Positions 1 through 12,144 of a DNA stretch of 64,000 nucleotides are shown here, in pieces. Under the pieces are notes generated by a model. The model was given only the letters and a program-made list of their open reading frames with translations, searched no databases and was not told where the DNA came from. The DNA comes from Lineolata rhizophorae (taxonomy: Eukaryota > Ascomycota > Dothideomycetes > Lineolatales > Lineolataceae), in the NCBI GenBank assembly GCA_010093515.1, contig MU001681.1:77956-141955 (forward strand), read 5' to 3'. Made by a program: the position numbers and the translations under genes. The first letter of the stretch is position 1, and the number at the start of each line of letters is the position of its first letter.

Positions 1-656
1 TTGCTACACTAAGTAGAGAGACCGACAAATCACTCTATGCTCCCCTCGCCATAACATGTCCCATTTACCAAATGAATCGAATAGCAGAAAGAAGAAAAGT
101 AATATCATAGAAAACAACCTGAAGAACGGTTTAAAAAAAAAACAAGGAAGAAAAGAGGAACCAATTGCATGCTCCCCATGAATACTCCAACCACACCATG
201 CATTTGTGACATGACCGACGTGCGTCTCGTCGACTTCTCCACTTTGCCATGGAAAACACTGACGCGCAATCTCGCTAATCTCGAGACAACAATAGCTAGG
301 AATGAGAAAAGAGACATGATCCCGCCCTCTTCCCAGTTCGCCTCCACTCGTTGGGTCACTCCGGGAGCCGGCCTGCCGTAATTCTTTCATTCGAACGGCC
401 GTAGCTAGAATGCCAGCCCAGTTCCGCAGTGTGTGAAGATGCGAGAGTAGGTGTACGCCGAGAATGGCGGGCCTAAGCTGAAAGTTCCGATCGACCGAAT
501 CACTCGCACCGCCTCTCATCCTAGGATCGTCCCCTAGATGTCCCCATAAACTCTGACCACCAACTTTCCCACCACTGTTCTTCCCCCATCAGTTTCAACA
601 ATTGAAGTCAAACCTCCAAAGAACGCACGGCTTTTCCTATCAAACCTCCACCCCCC
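1..656. other. no gene seen; flank 3' of the Hsp40 gene
   Basis: Both strands were read. The longest open frame here is a minus-strand run with a tail of Phe/Leu/Ser and no family resemblance, which looks like chance. The stretch is probably the 3' untranslated region and spacer of the minus-strand Hsp40 gene that follows. Confidence 0.4.
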
Positions 657-2073
657 TCACCGCAGCACTTCCTTCAAAATCTCCTTCTGCTCCTGTGTAA
701 GGCTGGTCGGGAACTTAATGTTGACGCCCACGATGAAGTTGCCGCGTGTGCCGGTCTTCGAGTTTGGCATGCCCAGATTCGGGAACTTGTCCTCGTACGT
801 GGGCGGCGTGGGCCCGCCGCTGCCGACGCGCACTTGCTTGCCGTCGATTGTCTGCACCGTGCGCTGCCAGCCCGTCAGCGCCTCGCGGAGGTCGATCTGG
901 ACCGTGGCGCGGATGTCGTCACCGTCGCGCTTGAAGAGCGGGTGCGATTTCTGCCGCACAAAGTGATTAGCACCGGAGTAAATGCGAGTTTAAGGAACGT
1001 GACTTACCTCCTCAACTATAAAATGTAGATCTTGGGTCCCTCCTTCAACCTGGTCTCCCACGTCCGAGAACTTAATCTTGCTGCCCGCCTTCAACCCGCG
1101 CTTGATCGGCACCTCGAGGATGCGATCTTCCGTAGCCTGCTTGTTCGTCGTTGCGTCGAACGTCTTCCGCTTGATCTTCATCTTTTTCGTGGTCCCGCTG
1201 TACAGCTCCTCGAGCGTGACGGGCAGCGGACGCTCCACGACCGTGACCTCGGGCGTCGCTTGCCGCTTCGGCCCGCCGCCGCCGAACCTAGAGCTCGAAG
1301 AGCCAGTCCTCCGCCCGCCGCGCTCCCGAGCGCCGCCCATGCCCCCAGGCATACCTCCAGGCATGCCGCCGGGCATGCTGCCGCCAAAGGACGAGAAGAT
1401 GTCGTCCTCGTCATCGTGGCCGCCGCCGGGGCCGCCACCGCCAAAACCCCCGGCGCCGCTGCTCATGAACTCGCGGAAGATGTTCTCCGGGTTGCTGAAG
1501 TGGAAGCCCGAGGCGCCGCCGGGTCCCGTCGAGAAGTGGAAGGTACGGGTGCCACCGCCGCCGCCTGGTGCCCCGCCACCCATGCCGCTGAAGAGGTTCT
1601 CGAAGCCGCTCGGCATGCCGCCGGGCCCGCCGCCGGGCATGCCACCCTCGGGCGGAGGCGCGCCGCCCCGCAGCATGAACTCGAGGCCGAAGTTGTCGTA
1701 CGTCTTGCGTTTTTCGGGGTCCGACAAGATTTCGTAGGCTTGGGAGACCTCTGCAAAAGACAACGTGTGTTAGCGGTATATTCTCGAGTGCTGGGTTTGT
1801 GGAGAGGAGGTACTAGGTGGGGTGAGGGTGTACCTTTGAACTTTTCTGCGGCATTAGGATTGTCCTTGTTCTTGTCTGGATGGTGCTTTAGGGCAGCCTT
1901 TCGGTATGCCTTTTTGATTTCATCTTGGGATGCATCTGGCTTGATGCCTGTCGTAGTAAAAATTCAGCAACGAGTTTGTGGAAGCCTTTGGCAACTCTCG
2001 AACCTGCAGTACTGGCAGGCAAATGGCGGGTGGACATACCTAATTGGTCGTAGAGCTTTGTTTCTTTGACCAT
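657..2073 (-). CDS. SIS1: Sis1/Psi1-type Hsp40 (class B DnaJ) co-chaperone
   Basis: Hsp40 that hands clients to cytosolic/nuclear Hsp70 and stimulates its ATPase. Four exons (2040-2073, 1834-1947, 1008-1750, 657-950) give 394 residues. The J domain spans about residues 1-70, starting [12 protein letters not shown], with the HPD tripeptide in KHHPDKN. A long Gly/Phe and Gly/Met region follows (about 75-215, including [11 protein letters not shown] and FREFMSSG). Then come two beta-rich client-binding domains ending in KEILKEVLR. No CxxCxGxG zinc repeats are present, so it is class B (Sis1, Psi1, DNAJB1) rather than Ydj1-like. Length is close to yeast Sis1 (352) with a longer G/M-rich linker. 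Phases across all three introns agree. A canonical heat shock element lies about 410 bp upstream. Class assignment is firm; one-to-one orthology with SIS1 is inferred. Confidence 0.93.
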
Positions 2074-3114
2074 TGTGATTAAATGTGGTAGAGCGTAATT
2101 GTAGGCGGGTCTAAAGAGGAGTAAAGAATAGGATTACGAGGTTGTCGAGGCGTGGAGGTGGTTGAAATCGCGAATAAAGGGTTGTCGTGTTCCGAGAGCG
2201 GAATTGCACGACTGGTGGCGTGTTGCTTGGAAGTGAGGGCAGAAGAAAAGCGGCCGGCGCGAATGGCAGCGCTCGGGACAGTCGGGTCTGGGGCGTGATA
2301 GGCCGGCGACAGAAGCGTCTCGAAAACACGCAAGGTGAAGGCTGCGCGACGAAGGCGCCCGCAATGGTTGGTGCTGGAGAAAGGGCTTGGTTTTCGCGCC
2401 GCAGTGCTGGATGGAGATTGCGGGCTGAGAGCCAGGCTGGTCGCCCCGCGTACCCCGTCGTCACGGGCCGACGTCACCTCACGGAGAAGCTTCGAGAAGC
2501 TTCTCGCGCGCCTGCCACAACCAGCCCCTTTCCTTCACGCACCGCCTCTGGCGCAACGCTGAAATGCGATCCGTTGCTCGGCAGAAACCCAATCCCCAAG
2601 GACTTTGCGATAGATTAAAATAAGTCGCACAATCGCTCTTCCTTTCCGCCTGTTTTGTCGAAGCAAAACTTGCTGTCGTGGAGCGTGCAGGGTCTTACCG
2701 CGTCCAATTCACCCAACGTGCATATTACACAACGCGCAACACCGATTAAAATGCTTGTTTCAGTTTCCTACCTATCCAGGTCGCCAATGGAGGCGTAGTG
2801 CATGCGGCACCACCATCCTCAAGAGAGAAAAGGAAAATATCATGATCAAGCCGCCAACGCCGGTGCTCCATAGCGCCCTATCCGCTGTCACAGGCGGCGG
2901 CTTATCTTACATGCAAAGTGAAGAAGGGAAAAAAGTCCAGGGAAAGAGAAGACGGCATGCTGGCCATTCAACCGGCACAAGACAACGCATTCGGCAAAGC
3001 AGCTCACACAATGCCCTGTGCTGAAGAGAAAGCTAAGCCGCCGTCCTCTCATCTAGCGCCGGTCCCTAACTAAAGATCATCATCCATGACTCGATCGCGG
3101 AACGTCGCCAGATC
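2074..3114. other. intergenic: Hsp40 promoter and CBF5 3' flank
   Basis: About 1 kb between the CBF5 stop codon and the Hsp40 start. Apart from the heat shock element, the open frames on both strands are short and resemble no family. Nothing else was recognised. Confidence 0.5.
2486..2503. promoter_or_regulatory. heat shock element, four alternating units
   Basis: The sequence GAAGCTTCGAGAAGCTTC fits GAAnnTTCnnGAAnnTTC, that is, four contiguous inverted nGAAn units at exact 5-bp spacing, the consensus for trimeric HSF1. It sits 413 bp upstream of the Hsp40 start codon on the minus strand. In yeast SIS1 is an Hsf1 target, so heat or proteotoxic-stress induction is the natural reading. Binding itself is inferred. 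Confidence 0.75.
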
Positions 3115-4926
3115 TCACTCCTCGTGCCTAGCCTCTTTCTTGACCCGCTTCTTTTCAGCCTTCACGGCCTTCTTCTTCTCCTTGGCTTCCTTTTTCTCTT
3201 TCTTCTTAAGCTTCCGCTCAGCACGTTCTTCGGGGGTCTCACCTTCATGCTTGCGCCTCTTCCTGGCGGGGCCGTCCGAGTCATCGTCGTTGGACGCCGC
3301 AGCGGCCTTTCCAACAGGAGAGCCAGTCGAAGAGTCACCCTTGGAAGTCACGCCAAACTCAGGGCCACTCGGAGGAATGGGCGGAGCCTGAAGAGGGTCG
3401 GTCGTGTCCTTGATGGCGGCCGCAGCGAGAGCCGGAGAATGACCGGCACCGTTGCTCGACTCACTGAAGTCCTTGTAGCCGGCCTTCCATTCGGCAGGGG
3501 TATTCTCATTGGCGCGGCCGAATTTCTGCATTCAAAGCGGTTAGACAGTCCACAAACGTGATTCTGCAAAAGATAAACTTACGTCAAGTTTACCCTCAGC
3601 TTTGAGCTTCTTCTTGTTGGTGGCAATGGGACCTAAGCCCCAGCGGCGAGGGTAAGTATCGCGCTCCATGATGCAGCGTTTCACCTTGGCCACGACACCG
3701 TGATCGCACGAGCCCATCTCGACAGAATTCATAAGCGCGATGCCAAGCGCGATGGCTTCACCTTTGGTCGTCATGAGCACAATCTCCTCATGTGCCTCGA
3801 TGTTGGCGCCTGATCAAGCGGTTAGATGTGAACGCAGTTAATATAAGGGCTGGAAAAGGGCGACGAACTGTAACGCAACAATCCCGGAATCATGAGCTTG
3901 GCACCGTAGCAAATCGCGTTGACGGTGCTGTCCTTGACGACGATGCGCTTATACGAGGTAAGAAGGGTCTCAAGGGGCTGGATCACGCGGCGGATATAGG
4001 TTTCGTTAAGCGTGTTATCGTAGGTCCACTGCGCGTCCAGAACATCGTGAAGCGACACGAGGCCGGTCCCGTTACCCTCCGTCATGGCGCCCGAGCGAAC
4101 GCGGCGCAGTTCCTGCATATGACCGCCGATCCCCAAAAGGAGGCCCAGGTGGACGCACAGGGTACGAATGTACGTGCCCGCCTCGCATGAGACCCAGAAG
4201 ACACCCAGGTTACGCGCATCGTCATACTCGACCATCTCCACTTCGTGAATAGTACGGACGCGCAGGACACGCTTGACGGCCGAGACGACGGGAGGGCGTT
4301 GGAAAAGGGCGCCTTGGAGGGAGTCGAGCGCACGACGGAACGCCACCGCACCACCCTCGAGCTTGCCGTGGAAGCGAACCACGCCGACGTATTCCTTGCC
4401 GGCACCCTGCTGGGACTTCACAAGGCGGGTAGCACGGTCAATGCAAACGATCAGGCAACCAGTGACCTTGGGGTCAAGCGTGCCACTGTGGCCGGTCTTC
4501 TCGCAGCTAGTGAAGGCATGCACGATTAGCCAAGCTCAATCACATCAGATCGTCTCAATTGAGCTACTTACCGCAGGATCTTCTTGATCCAGGCCACAAC
4601 CTCGTGGGAAGAAGGATTGGCAGGCTTGTCGAGGTTGATAACGCCGTATTTGACGTAATCTTTAAGAGGGCGGCTCAAAGGCGGGCACCCCATGGGGATA
4701 GGCGTAAAATGTGAAGTGCGAACAAGAACTGCGGAAGTTAGGTCCGTAAAATTCAAGAACTCCGTTCCCATAACTCACGTTCATTGTAGTTCTTGAGGAG
4801 GAGCGGCCACTTCTCCGAGCTGATCTGTTCCTTCGCCTTTTCGGGTTTGATGATCTGGTCCTCGGCGTCGTCGAGATCCACGAGCCCCCCAGCAGCCCGC
4901 TTGGCAGGAACCAGAGAGGAAGTCAT
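3115..4926 (-). CDS. CBF5: H/ACA snoRNP pseudouridine synthase Cbf5 (dyskerin)
   Basis: Catalytic subunit of H/ACA ribonucleoproteins, which isomerises uridines in rRNA and snRNA in the nucleolus. Five exons (4779-4926, 4572-4728, 3869-4506, 3583-3809, 3115-3525) give 526 residues with consistent phases. Seen in order: a dyskerin N-terminal segment ([18 protein letters not shown]); a TruB-type catalytic core with the active-site Asp in [14 protein letters not shown]; a PUA domain starting near LMIPGLLRY and including [15 protein letters not shown] and [16 protein letters not shown]; and a Lys/Glu-rich tail ([12 protein letters not shown]) typical of fungal Cbf5. The start chosen is the first ATG (MTSSLVPAK). 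Codons further upstream in the same frame include only GTG. The exon 3/4 border is the least certain, because its donor (GTTCGT) is weak. Confidence 0.95.
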
Positions 4927-5404
4927 TGCAACTGCGGCCCGCGATGATGCCACTGGCGTGCGGCTTTCAAATTGCGGAGTCGCGTGGCGCAGACTATCAG
5001 AGCTGAGAGGGATGTTGAGGTGGCGCGTGGAGCTAGGTTCTCGCGATTTTCGGTTCAGCGCAAAAAGTTAGTGTGGCAGTTGGCCAAAGCTTCTCGCTGA
5101 CATAATGCAATCCACTCACCGCCCGACGCCCCCCACTGTTGATCCACAAGAAAGGAGCCGTAGTGCGCACTATGAGCAGTTGGGAGCAAGTTGAGGGGTG
5201 TTAAAGTCTAATGCCACGGCCTGGACATGGTCGTCCGCTATAATTGAACAATGGTATGCAACCGTCTCGTCCAGACTTGGTACTCATCTTCATATTTCCT
5301 ACATTCGAAACCATCTGATCTGACTCTATGACGCCCGTCTAAGCCAAAACACAAGTTAAACTCATACTAATCCTACAGTTCGGAGGGACGTTAATGAGAC
5401 TTGT
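4927..5404. other. intergenic: CBF5 promoter
   Basis: A 478-bp spacer between the derlin stop and the CBF5 start, both on the minus strand. No open frame or repeat of note was seen. It must hold the CBF5 promoter and 5' UTR. Confidence 0.5.
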
Positions 5405-6669
5405 TCAGTCCCCTCCCAAGCGCCGTCCCGGCCCCCTACGGCCCCAGCTGCTTCCCATCCCGAAGTTTGAGGTCCATCCTGTCGTCCTTCCCGCCGGCGT
5501 ATCCTCGCGGGCCCTGTTACCAGGGGCGTACGCTACGCCATAACCGCGATTGCGCTGGCTACGAGCCTGAGAGCCGAACATGCGCGCCACGAACTCGGGC
5601 GTCTGGATGTAGTTGCGCCCACCACCGTACGTCGGCCAGATGCGTGTCAAAAAGTCGTATAGATGCGCAGCAATGAGGCCAGTGGCTTGGCGCATAGCAG
5701 CATACTGTCCACCCATGACCAGGGTCATGAGGAGCAATACGTATGGCAAGAATCGCGTCTGGATTGTCACGATGTAGAAAGTCGTCTTCCGGTAGGGGTT
5801 GTCCTGCGAGTACGTGTACGCAAACGCCAGTTCGAGGGCTATAGTATTAATCGATTAGATATGTTCTCTCGAAAGAAGACAAGGACGTCCCTACCGGACA
5901 TGAATATTATGCCATTCATGAAATAGCCGGCAGTTGCCTTTGTAGACTTCGTCAGCGTCTGAATCCAAAATCGAACACGACCAGATGACCATCGATGCTT
6001 ATCAATGTTGGGACTCATAACCAGCTCCACGAAACAGAGCGCAATCCGCGAAGCTTTCTCAGACAATCCCACCAATCTCACATCCCGCCACGGGCCCGAG
6101 TCGCATTTGGTGGACCCGCGCACGACGCAAGGGTTGCTCTTCCTCGTTTCCAGGAACCGCTGCAGCTAAGAGAAACTGGGCGGGCAGATATACGAGGTGT
6201 CGGACAATAGGGGTACCCCGGCTCTTAGGCAAGAGTGAACCTACCAGTATTACAACCCAGCAAAACGCGATGTATGTCGGGAAATCGCCTGGTCGACTGA
6301 ACCGGGGCGATTCGGTTTCAAGAGCGCTCGAGTATTTGTACACTAAGCGTAGTATAAGTGTTCTATCCAATGCTGATATTGAGATGCCACGAATTGCGTA
6401 CAGAAATAGAGGTCAAATATGAGGCCCCAGCCAGCACCGGTGATTAGAAAGGATGAAAATGGCCTCCATATGTCAGGAGGGATTTTCCACAGGAGCTGCG
6501 GGATGAAGGCAACGTAGTAAAACGGTATGAATCCGGCATGGACACCGACCGAAGCAATGAGCGCAGCCGCTGTGATCGTTCTGCAAATCAGCATGAGTTG
6601 AATCCTTCCAAGCGCATCTCGGGAGCGCACTCACCTCGACACGGGCGGAAGAGTGTAGTAAACGTCCAT
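5405..6669 (-). CDS. derlin (Der1-like ERAD rhomboid pseudoprotease)
   Basis: Membrane component of ER-associated degradation that helps move misfolded proteins to the cytosol for the proteasome. Five exons (6635-6669, 6402-6580, 6245-6342, 5895-5937, 5405-5838) give 262 residues in frame. It begins MDVYYTLPPVSRTITAAAL, as derlins do. The WR motif is in DIWRPFSSF, the segment YFLYKYSSALE follows, and the last transmembrane helix leads into the hallmark AAHLYDFLTRIWPTYGGG. A Gly/Arg-rich cytosolic tail follows, ending GRRLGGD. About six membrane segments are expected for the fold. Intron 3 is long (307 nt) and its acceptor was chosen by phase and by the fit to the family (ATAGYFMNGIIFMS), so exon 4 (43 nt) is the weakest part of the model. 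Whether it corresponds to yeast Der1 or Dfm1 is not decided. Confidence 0.88.
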
Positions 6670-9600
6670 AATTCGAACGTAGATTATAATACTAGTAAAA
6701 GTGCTGGTATGGAGCACCTGATTGTGGGTTCTGCAGAGATTAGGTATTGAGAGATAGGACTGGCGTTAGGCACTGACGTGCCTCTGTGGCACGGATTCTG
6801 GCTTCGTGTCTTCTAACCGTGGCGAAATCCGCTGCGGTAGAGCTCCTGGGGTGCCTTCGGGGGAAAGGATTTCCCGACAGCCATTACTGGTCACGTGGAA
6901 CATTTTGGACAATTTGTTTTGTTAATACTTGAGATTGAAAAGCTGGGAGGGTATTTTAGAAATTCTGAATATTGGACATGTGGATAGGACTGGATAGACG
7001 TCTTGCGAGAAGTTCTACAGACTCCCGCCATGGACACTCAGGCGTGGGCTTCCATGCTTGTCTCCACTTCCTGCCACCAAATTCCCACCAAAAGCAAATG
7101 TAGGCCGAGCCGCACACTAACAACTCGGTTCCATCCCGTGCCATTTGATTTTGTGTTTGCCAGTCGTACCCTTTACTCCATAGTAGTTTTGCCAAGCCCC
7201 AACGAAACAATAATGGAACGCGGCATTTTCCTAGGCTTGATTTGGTCGGCTCCCCAGGCTAGGACGCGTTTGAACAGGATGCACGCGCGCGATTATCATG
7301 GATCCCTCGGATCGATTTTAGACTCTCGAGGTCACTTGTCATTTTTGTCGTGACGCGTCTGGGGCTCAAAGTATGCCTTGCGAGAAGCTACATAATGACA
7401 CCTAGTCATGGCGGTGTGTTTCCAAGAGATCCCTCGACGAAGAATGACCCGGCAGTTGCTGATGTGTACGTTGAATGTCTTTTGTCTTACTCAAGTAATT
7501 GGTTGTAAAATCGGCGCTGCTTTATTCCCTCGGAATGCCTGATGTGCATCCAAACTGCAAGTCGGTTAGTCCTTCCCTGACTAAACCTTATACTCCGCGG
7601 TGCGCGTTCAATTGGAGCCTGCTTCTCTATCACATATGTGCCGAAAATTCATCCTAGTCCGCAGTCCATGCTCGTTGAAGTCGAGTTGGTATAGCGCGAA
7701 GGAAGAAAGAAACCACACTAACTAGACAAACTTCTTGCATACAACTAGTGTTGTAGGGGTCTATTCCGTAGACACGCAAACGAGTAGGTTAGGTTGTTGG
7801 TGATTCGTCGGCGGGTGGCTGTCCATGAAGAATCAATCCAAATCTATTCAGCGTCATGACATGACCCCGGGCGTGCGAATAGAGAGGTGGAGTGATCGAC
7901 ACCAGTGTTCTACCTACGCCGGCGAGGTCGAACGGGTCAACGGAATTCTGCAAAGAAAGAGAATTCTTAAAGTGCAGATCAAATCCCATGCGTGTTCTGC
8001 ACGGATAGAGCAACCAATTGCGGATGCTTAATGCCCACCACTTATCGGCGGAAATTTTGGAATTGAAGTACACCAAGTATTGGTTTAACATGAAGTCACC
8101 ACCCACCTAGAATTACGCTTCTTTACCCTGACCGCTTCAACTCTTTTGCCAATGTCTGCATAGCATCAAGCTTCCCCAGATCCTCGGCGCGGTAGAGTTT
8201 AAACCAGCCCTACGTAGCATATGTTCCTCTCGAGATAACCTTTACAAATATGGCAGCTCGAGCCAGGTCGTTCCGAATAGTCGCGGCCGCGGCGAGCGTG
8301 ATTCCGAAACTTCCGTTCCGCGAACACCCTTACACCCTAGAAGCACCCTTCTTGTACGGAGTACCTGGTACATAGTTCGAGTCTGCCTCGAGCGACGCCT
8401 ACAAGGGTCTAGACCACCGGGAAGAAACGCCGGTTATTGAGTCACTGTTCGCCGGTGCACAACATTTGTGACAGCGATGGTAAGAGCGAATCTGTGCACC
8501 GTACTTCGCCACAACGCGTACGCTCATACCAGTGGGTTGGGGGGCTGGCATGCCAAGCACCGGTGATGGCGAGGGATGGTGGAGAGGGGCTGGTGGACGG
8601 AGCGCGATTGGCCGGAAGTAAACTGGGAAGGAAGGCGGCCTGGATGCGGCTAGACTCGGTTCAAAACCTGCGCGAGCACCTAGCGTGGCTCCGCCCCCGG
8701 GCGCGGCGATATCGATCTCGCACATAGTCTTGGCGCTCGTAACAGGGATCCTTTGATATCTGACGCTTCCGCTATCTTATACCTAGAGGGGCCTTATCCG
8801 AGATGCTCTCGCGGCGGAGCGGAAAAACGGCGTCGAGATCTCGCGCTGAGGACAAACACCGACAATTGGCGCTCAGCCCACCGGTACATACGGAATATCT
8901 CGAATTGGAAAGCCTTTACTGGGCTTCATTCTCAAGATAGCCGATAGAACACAATAGAATCGTGCGCCGACCCTCCACCAAACGCGGCCCGATCACCGCT
9001 TTACAGGTCTTGGCGGCTGATGACCGGCACCCTTACCCAGCGGCGTATCCCGAAGACCGGATCCCGACGGGCGAGGACCAGGGTGGACGTAGGGCTTGGC
9101 GGAAGAGCGGCCGGCCCGCCGTTGCTTCCATTTGCAACACCTGCAGGTCCGCGTACCTTTTCTTTTCCCTCTTACCGTGCTGCGGGCGGGGAGACGGGCC
9201 TAAAGCTCAATTCGGAATCCCTCGAGACGTGGCGTCGCGGCCCGGGCGACAATCGCGGCGACTCAGCGAGGTTGCGCGCGGTCCATGCGGTCTCGGCTCC
9301 GCCAGCGGCGCCCGCCGCCCGCTCTGGCGCCCTTGGTGTTGTGCCGCGCACAAAACAAAACACAACATGGTCTGACGACGACAATTTTTCGGATCAATAG
9401 GTAATGAAAGATGTCAGTCCTGACATTGTCGGAGCAGTTTCCGCCCCTCCCACCTACCGCCGTATGTGACCGTACGTAGTAAAGCCGCGAGGTACCGACT
9501 GGACGCGAGACCTGTATTCGCTGTTGGACCGCCAAGCGAATTGGTGCAGCGAAAGGGCCCACTTAATGGGTACCCTTACCCACGGAGCTACAGATGCCAC

Positions 9601-11720
9601 AACCAAACAAAGCCCAGCTCAATCCCAACCAAGGGGCGGTAAGACGCAAATGGAACGTAGTCATGTGCCGTAGCTGCATGTGAAAAACTGCTACAATTGT
9701 GGGGCCCCGGCGCAGCAATGGTCTGGGGGGAGATGCAAGAAAAGCGCTGAACAACGGCTCGTGAAGAAAAAGCAATTGACATGACGGGATAAGGAAATAC
9801 ATAGAGGGGCGCCGCATGTAGAGGGATCATGGATGTAGCCATTTTTTTTTTCTTGGTGCACAATCGAGACCCTCAGTCCATGCGGTGCGTCTGTCGGCTC
9901 CAAGCCAACGAGAACGAGGGATTTTCAAACAGTGAAGGGAACAAAAAGGACGGATCCTTGCTACGTGGCTTGCGCGTATTCAGCGGAAGTGTCCGAACTG
10001 GTCTGTTTCGCAGCCAATCTGCGACCATCACCAAACACAGTGGCAGGTGTTGCGGAGACTCGTCTGCAGCACAGACTCACCCGTGACCTGAGATATACTG
10101 AATCTGATCAACTAATTGCGTGGGGGAAGAGGCATCCCGCAGCAGATCGGGACGAAATTACCAAGCTACTAGGCGTTCCGATCTAGGAGGCCTGGGCAAG
10201 GGTTTCGCGGGTTCGACACGGAAGGCTAAATAAAATCGCATCTCCGAGATGCGGTGTGAATAAAGTGGTCGAGTAGAGTCTTCAAACGCCGGTCAATTGG
10301 CCTCCTTCGGATGGGCCGGCGCGGACTGCGAAGGATGGGATGGTGGGCTGGGGGAAGGGGCCCGGACGACGATCGTGGTGGGGCAGTGTTGCTGCGGGGG
10401 AACGTTTGGTGATCACAGAGAGGTGTCTCCGCAGCCAGGGTCCTTCTCGAAACGACACAGCATGGATCAGGGACCGCGACAGTGCGTCCGACGTGCGGGC
10501 AAGGCTCAATTGCTTAAATGCCTCAAGCCAAACGGCGCGGAAGGAGTCTGCGAGCGCCATTCGAGCCGCGGAGAGCGAGAGGTGTATTTTATTTTCGCGA
10601 GGCAAGAGGTCGTGTGTGGTCTTGGCGAAGCACCGGGTGTCTCGAGCGGTTTTGCAAGGGATTGCGTGGGCAGAAAAAAGTCCGTGTGCGGGTGCGACCT
10701 ACATACGTAGTAAGCCGGTCCTAGCATCCCGGCACACCTCATCAGGCCGGAGGTTTGCTACACCATTCCGCCACCAAGGCCGCGATCGCCACCCCGTTGT
10801 TGTAGCTGGCGCCGAGCTAGGCGGACGAGGAGTTCAAGGGTCGGAAGCCGTTGGGCGGCTCGCGTGCAGGCCGGACGAGGCCTATGTAGGTAAACCTTTC
10901 GGAAGAGAGCTTTGCCCTGCAGGCGAGATGGGCGGGCAACGATCATCGGACAGGTTGCAGCGGGAGCTGTCGCCGCCGAGGGGCCATCGAGGCCGACGGC
11001 ACGCCGCACTCCTTACCGTACCGGGGAGCAAGCCGTGGTAAGGGCTTCTTCCTTTTGCGTGCCGCCCTCTTGGCCGGCGCGGTTGTGTATCGCGAGTTGC
11101 GAGAGCCGCGGGCGAGTCGTCGAGCCCGCAGCAGCAAGGAAAGCGGTCGGCAGCGAATTGGAGACCCTGGCGGCGGCACGATGGAGACGGCGGGGCGGCC
11201 GGTGCAGAGAGGTTGGCGGCGGCACGTTATCGTGGGCTTGTGCCAGCGCCCTAGCGCGGGCCGGGCGAGGTAGGGCCGCTTGGCGGGGCAGGGGGCCCGA
11301 GGCCGGGGGTGGAAGGCGCACGGGGCGTCGCCGCGGGGGGGCAACGCCGGGGGCGCCTGCTTCGGCGGGCGTGCGCACGCTCCTATGACGCAGTGAGGCT
11401 GACGGCCGGGTGCGTCTGCCCGCGTTCGGCGGCGACGACCGGCGGGCGCAATTGACGTTCATTGCCTGGCTGGCGGGCCGGCGGGCGACCGCGGCAGACC
11501 GTCTTTGTCTCCGCCGCCCCGTCGTGTGCGTAGCAGGTGCAGGCAAACTCGGGGCTCTGTGGACGCAAGCAATTCGCTTCGTTTTCGTCTGAATTGGCCT
11601 GCCGTGTTGACCGAACGCTGGTGGCAAGCCGCCGCCCGCGCTCGGGGGCGAAGCAGCCCTAGCACCGACGGCATACTTACCGCACAACCCGTCGAAACGC
11701 AAACCCAAACACGGTCGCCG

Positions 11721-11826
11721 GCCAAGACTTCGGTGAATGTGGCCCGCAGCGCGGCGTCGAGGATTGGCCGCCGCGCTGCTTGGCGGCCATGGCAACGCTG
11801 CTGGGGATCTTATCACGCGGCTTGGC
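11721..11826. promoter_or_regulatory. cluster of three PacC/Rim101-type GCCAAG sites
   Basis: GCCAAG occurs at 11721-11726 on the plus strand and as its complement CTTGGC at 11779-11784 and 11821-11826, all 320-425 bp upstream of the ENA start codon. The PacC consensus in filamentous fungi is GCCARG, and ENA-type pumps are known alkaline-pH, PacC-dependent genes. A 6-bp motif is common in GC-rich DNA, so the clustering is suggestive only. Confidence 0.35.
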
Positions 11827-11900
11827 CTCGCGTCACTGCTTTCCTCCCGCCGTCTTTGAGCTCGCCGCCGCTGCCGGTGCATCCCAGCAGCCCGCGGGCT

Positions 11901-11908
11901 TATAAGAG
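11901..11908 (+). promoter_or_regulatory. TATA box of the ENA ATPase gene
   Basis: TATAAGAG stands about 240 bp upstream of the ATG and is followed by a long pyrimidine-rich stretch (about 11915-12035), the usual layout of strong or inducible fungal promoters. Transcription would start in or near the CT-rich tract. Confidence 0.45.
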
Positions 11909-12144
11909 TCCGCCCTGCCCCCTCCGCCGCTTGCCTCCGCTTCTGTCCAGTTTCTCGGACGCCTTCTCGCCAATCTCCTCTCTCCACTCACTTCCCTTTC
12001 CCTCATCCTTTTCCCTCTCCTTCGTTCTGCGGGTGCTGCAGGCGCCAATTGGCCCTCCCCACCGACCCCTCCTCCGCCGCCTTCCCCGCCTGGAAAGAGA
12101 AACCGTCGCCAAGCGCCCGGCTTGCACGTGAGAGGCCCAGAACC

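Larger units (their letters stand above)
6670..12144. other. 5.5 kb region without a recognisable gene
   Basis: Both strands were read for exon-like segments. From 6.7 to 10.2 kb there are only short frames with no family likeness. From 10.3 to 12.0 kb the DNA is strongly GC-rich and full of overlapping frames on several strands (Arg/Ala/Pro-rich translations), the usual artefact of high GC. The last 450 bp carry promoter-like signals for the ENA ATPase. A non-coding RNA or a long 5' leader is possible but unsupported. Confidence 0.4.

Noticed and set aside
4-519. 171-codon frame on the minus strand at the window start
   Set aside because: The Phe-rich tail comes from AT runs; no domain and no codon-bias sign of coding.
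1032-2069. 345-codon plus-strand frame opposite the Hsp40 gene
   Set aside because: It is the antisense shadow of the Gly/Met-rich region of the Hsp40 gene, which is well supported on the other strand.
10340-11041. 233-codon open frame on the plus strand
   Set aside because: No recognisable family, biased composition and no splice partners. It is best explained by low stop density at high GC.
11013-11987. 324-codon open frame on the minus strand
   Set aside because: Arg/Ala/Pro-rich translation in very GC-rich DNA, overlapped by equally long frames on the other strand, with no domain; it runs over the probable ENA promoter and TATA box.
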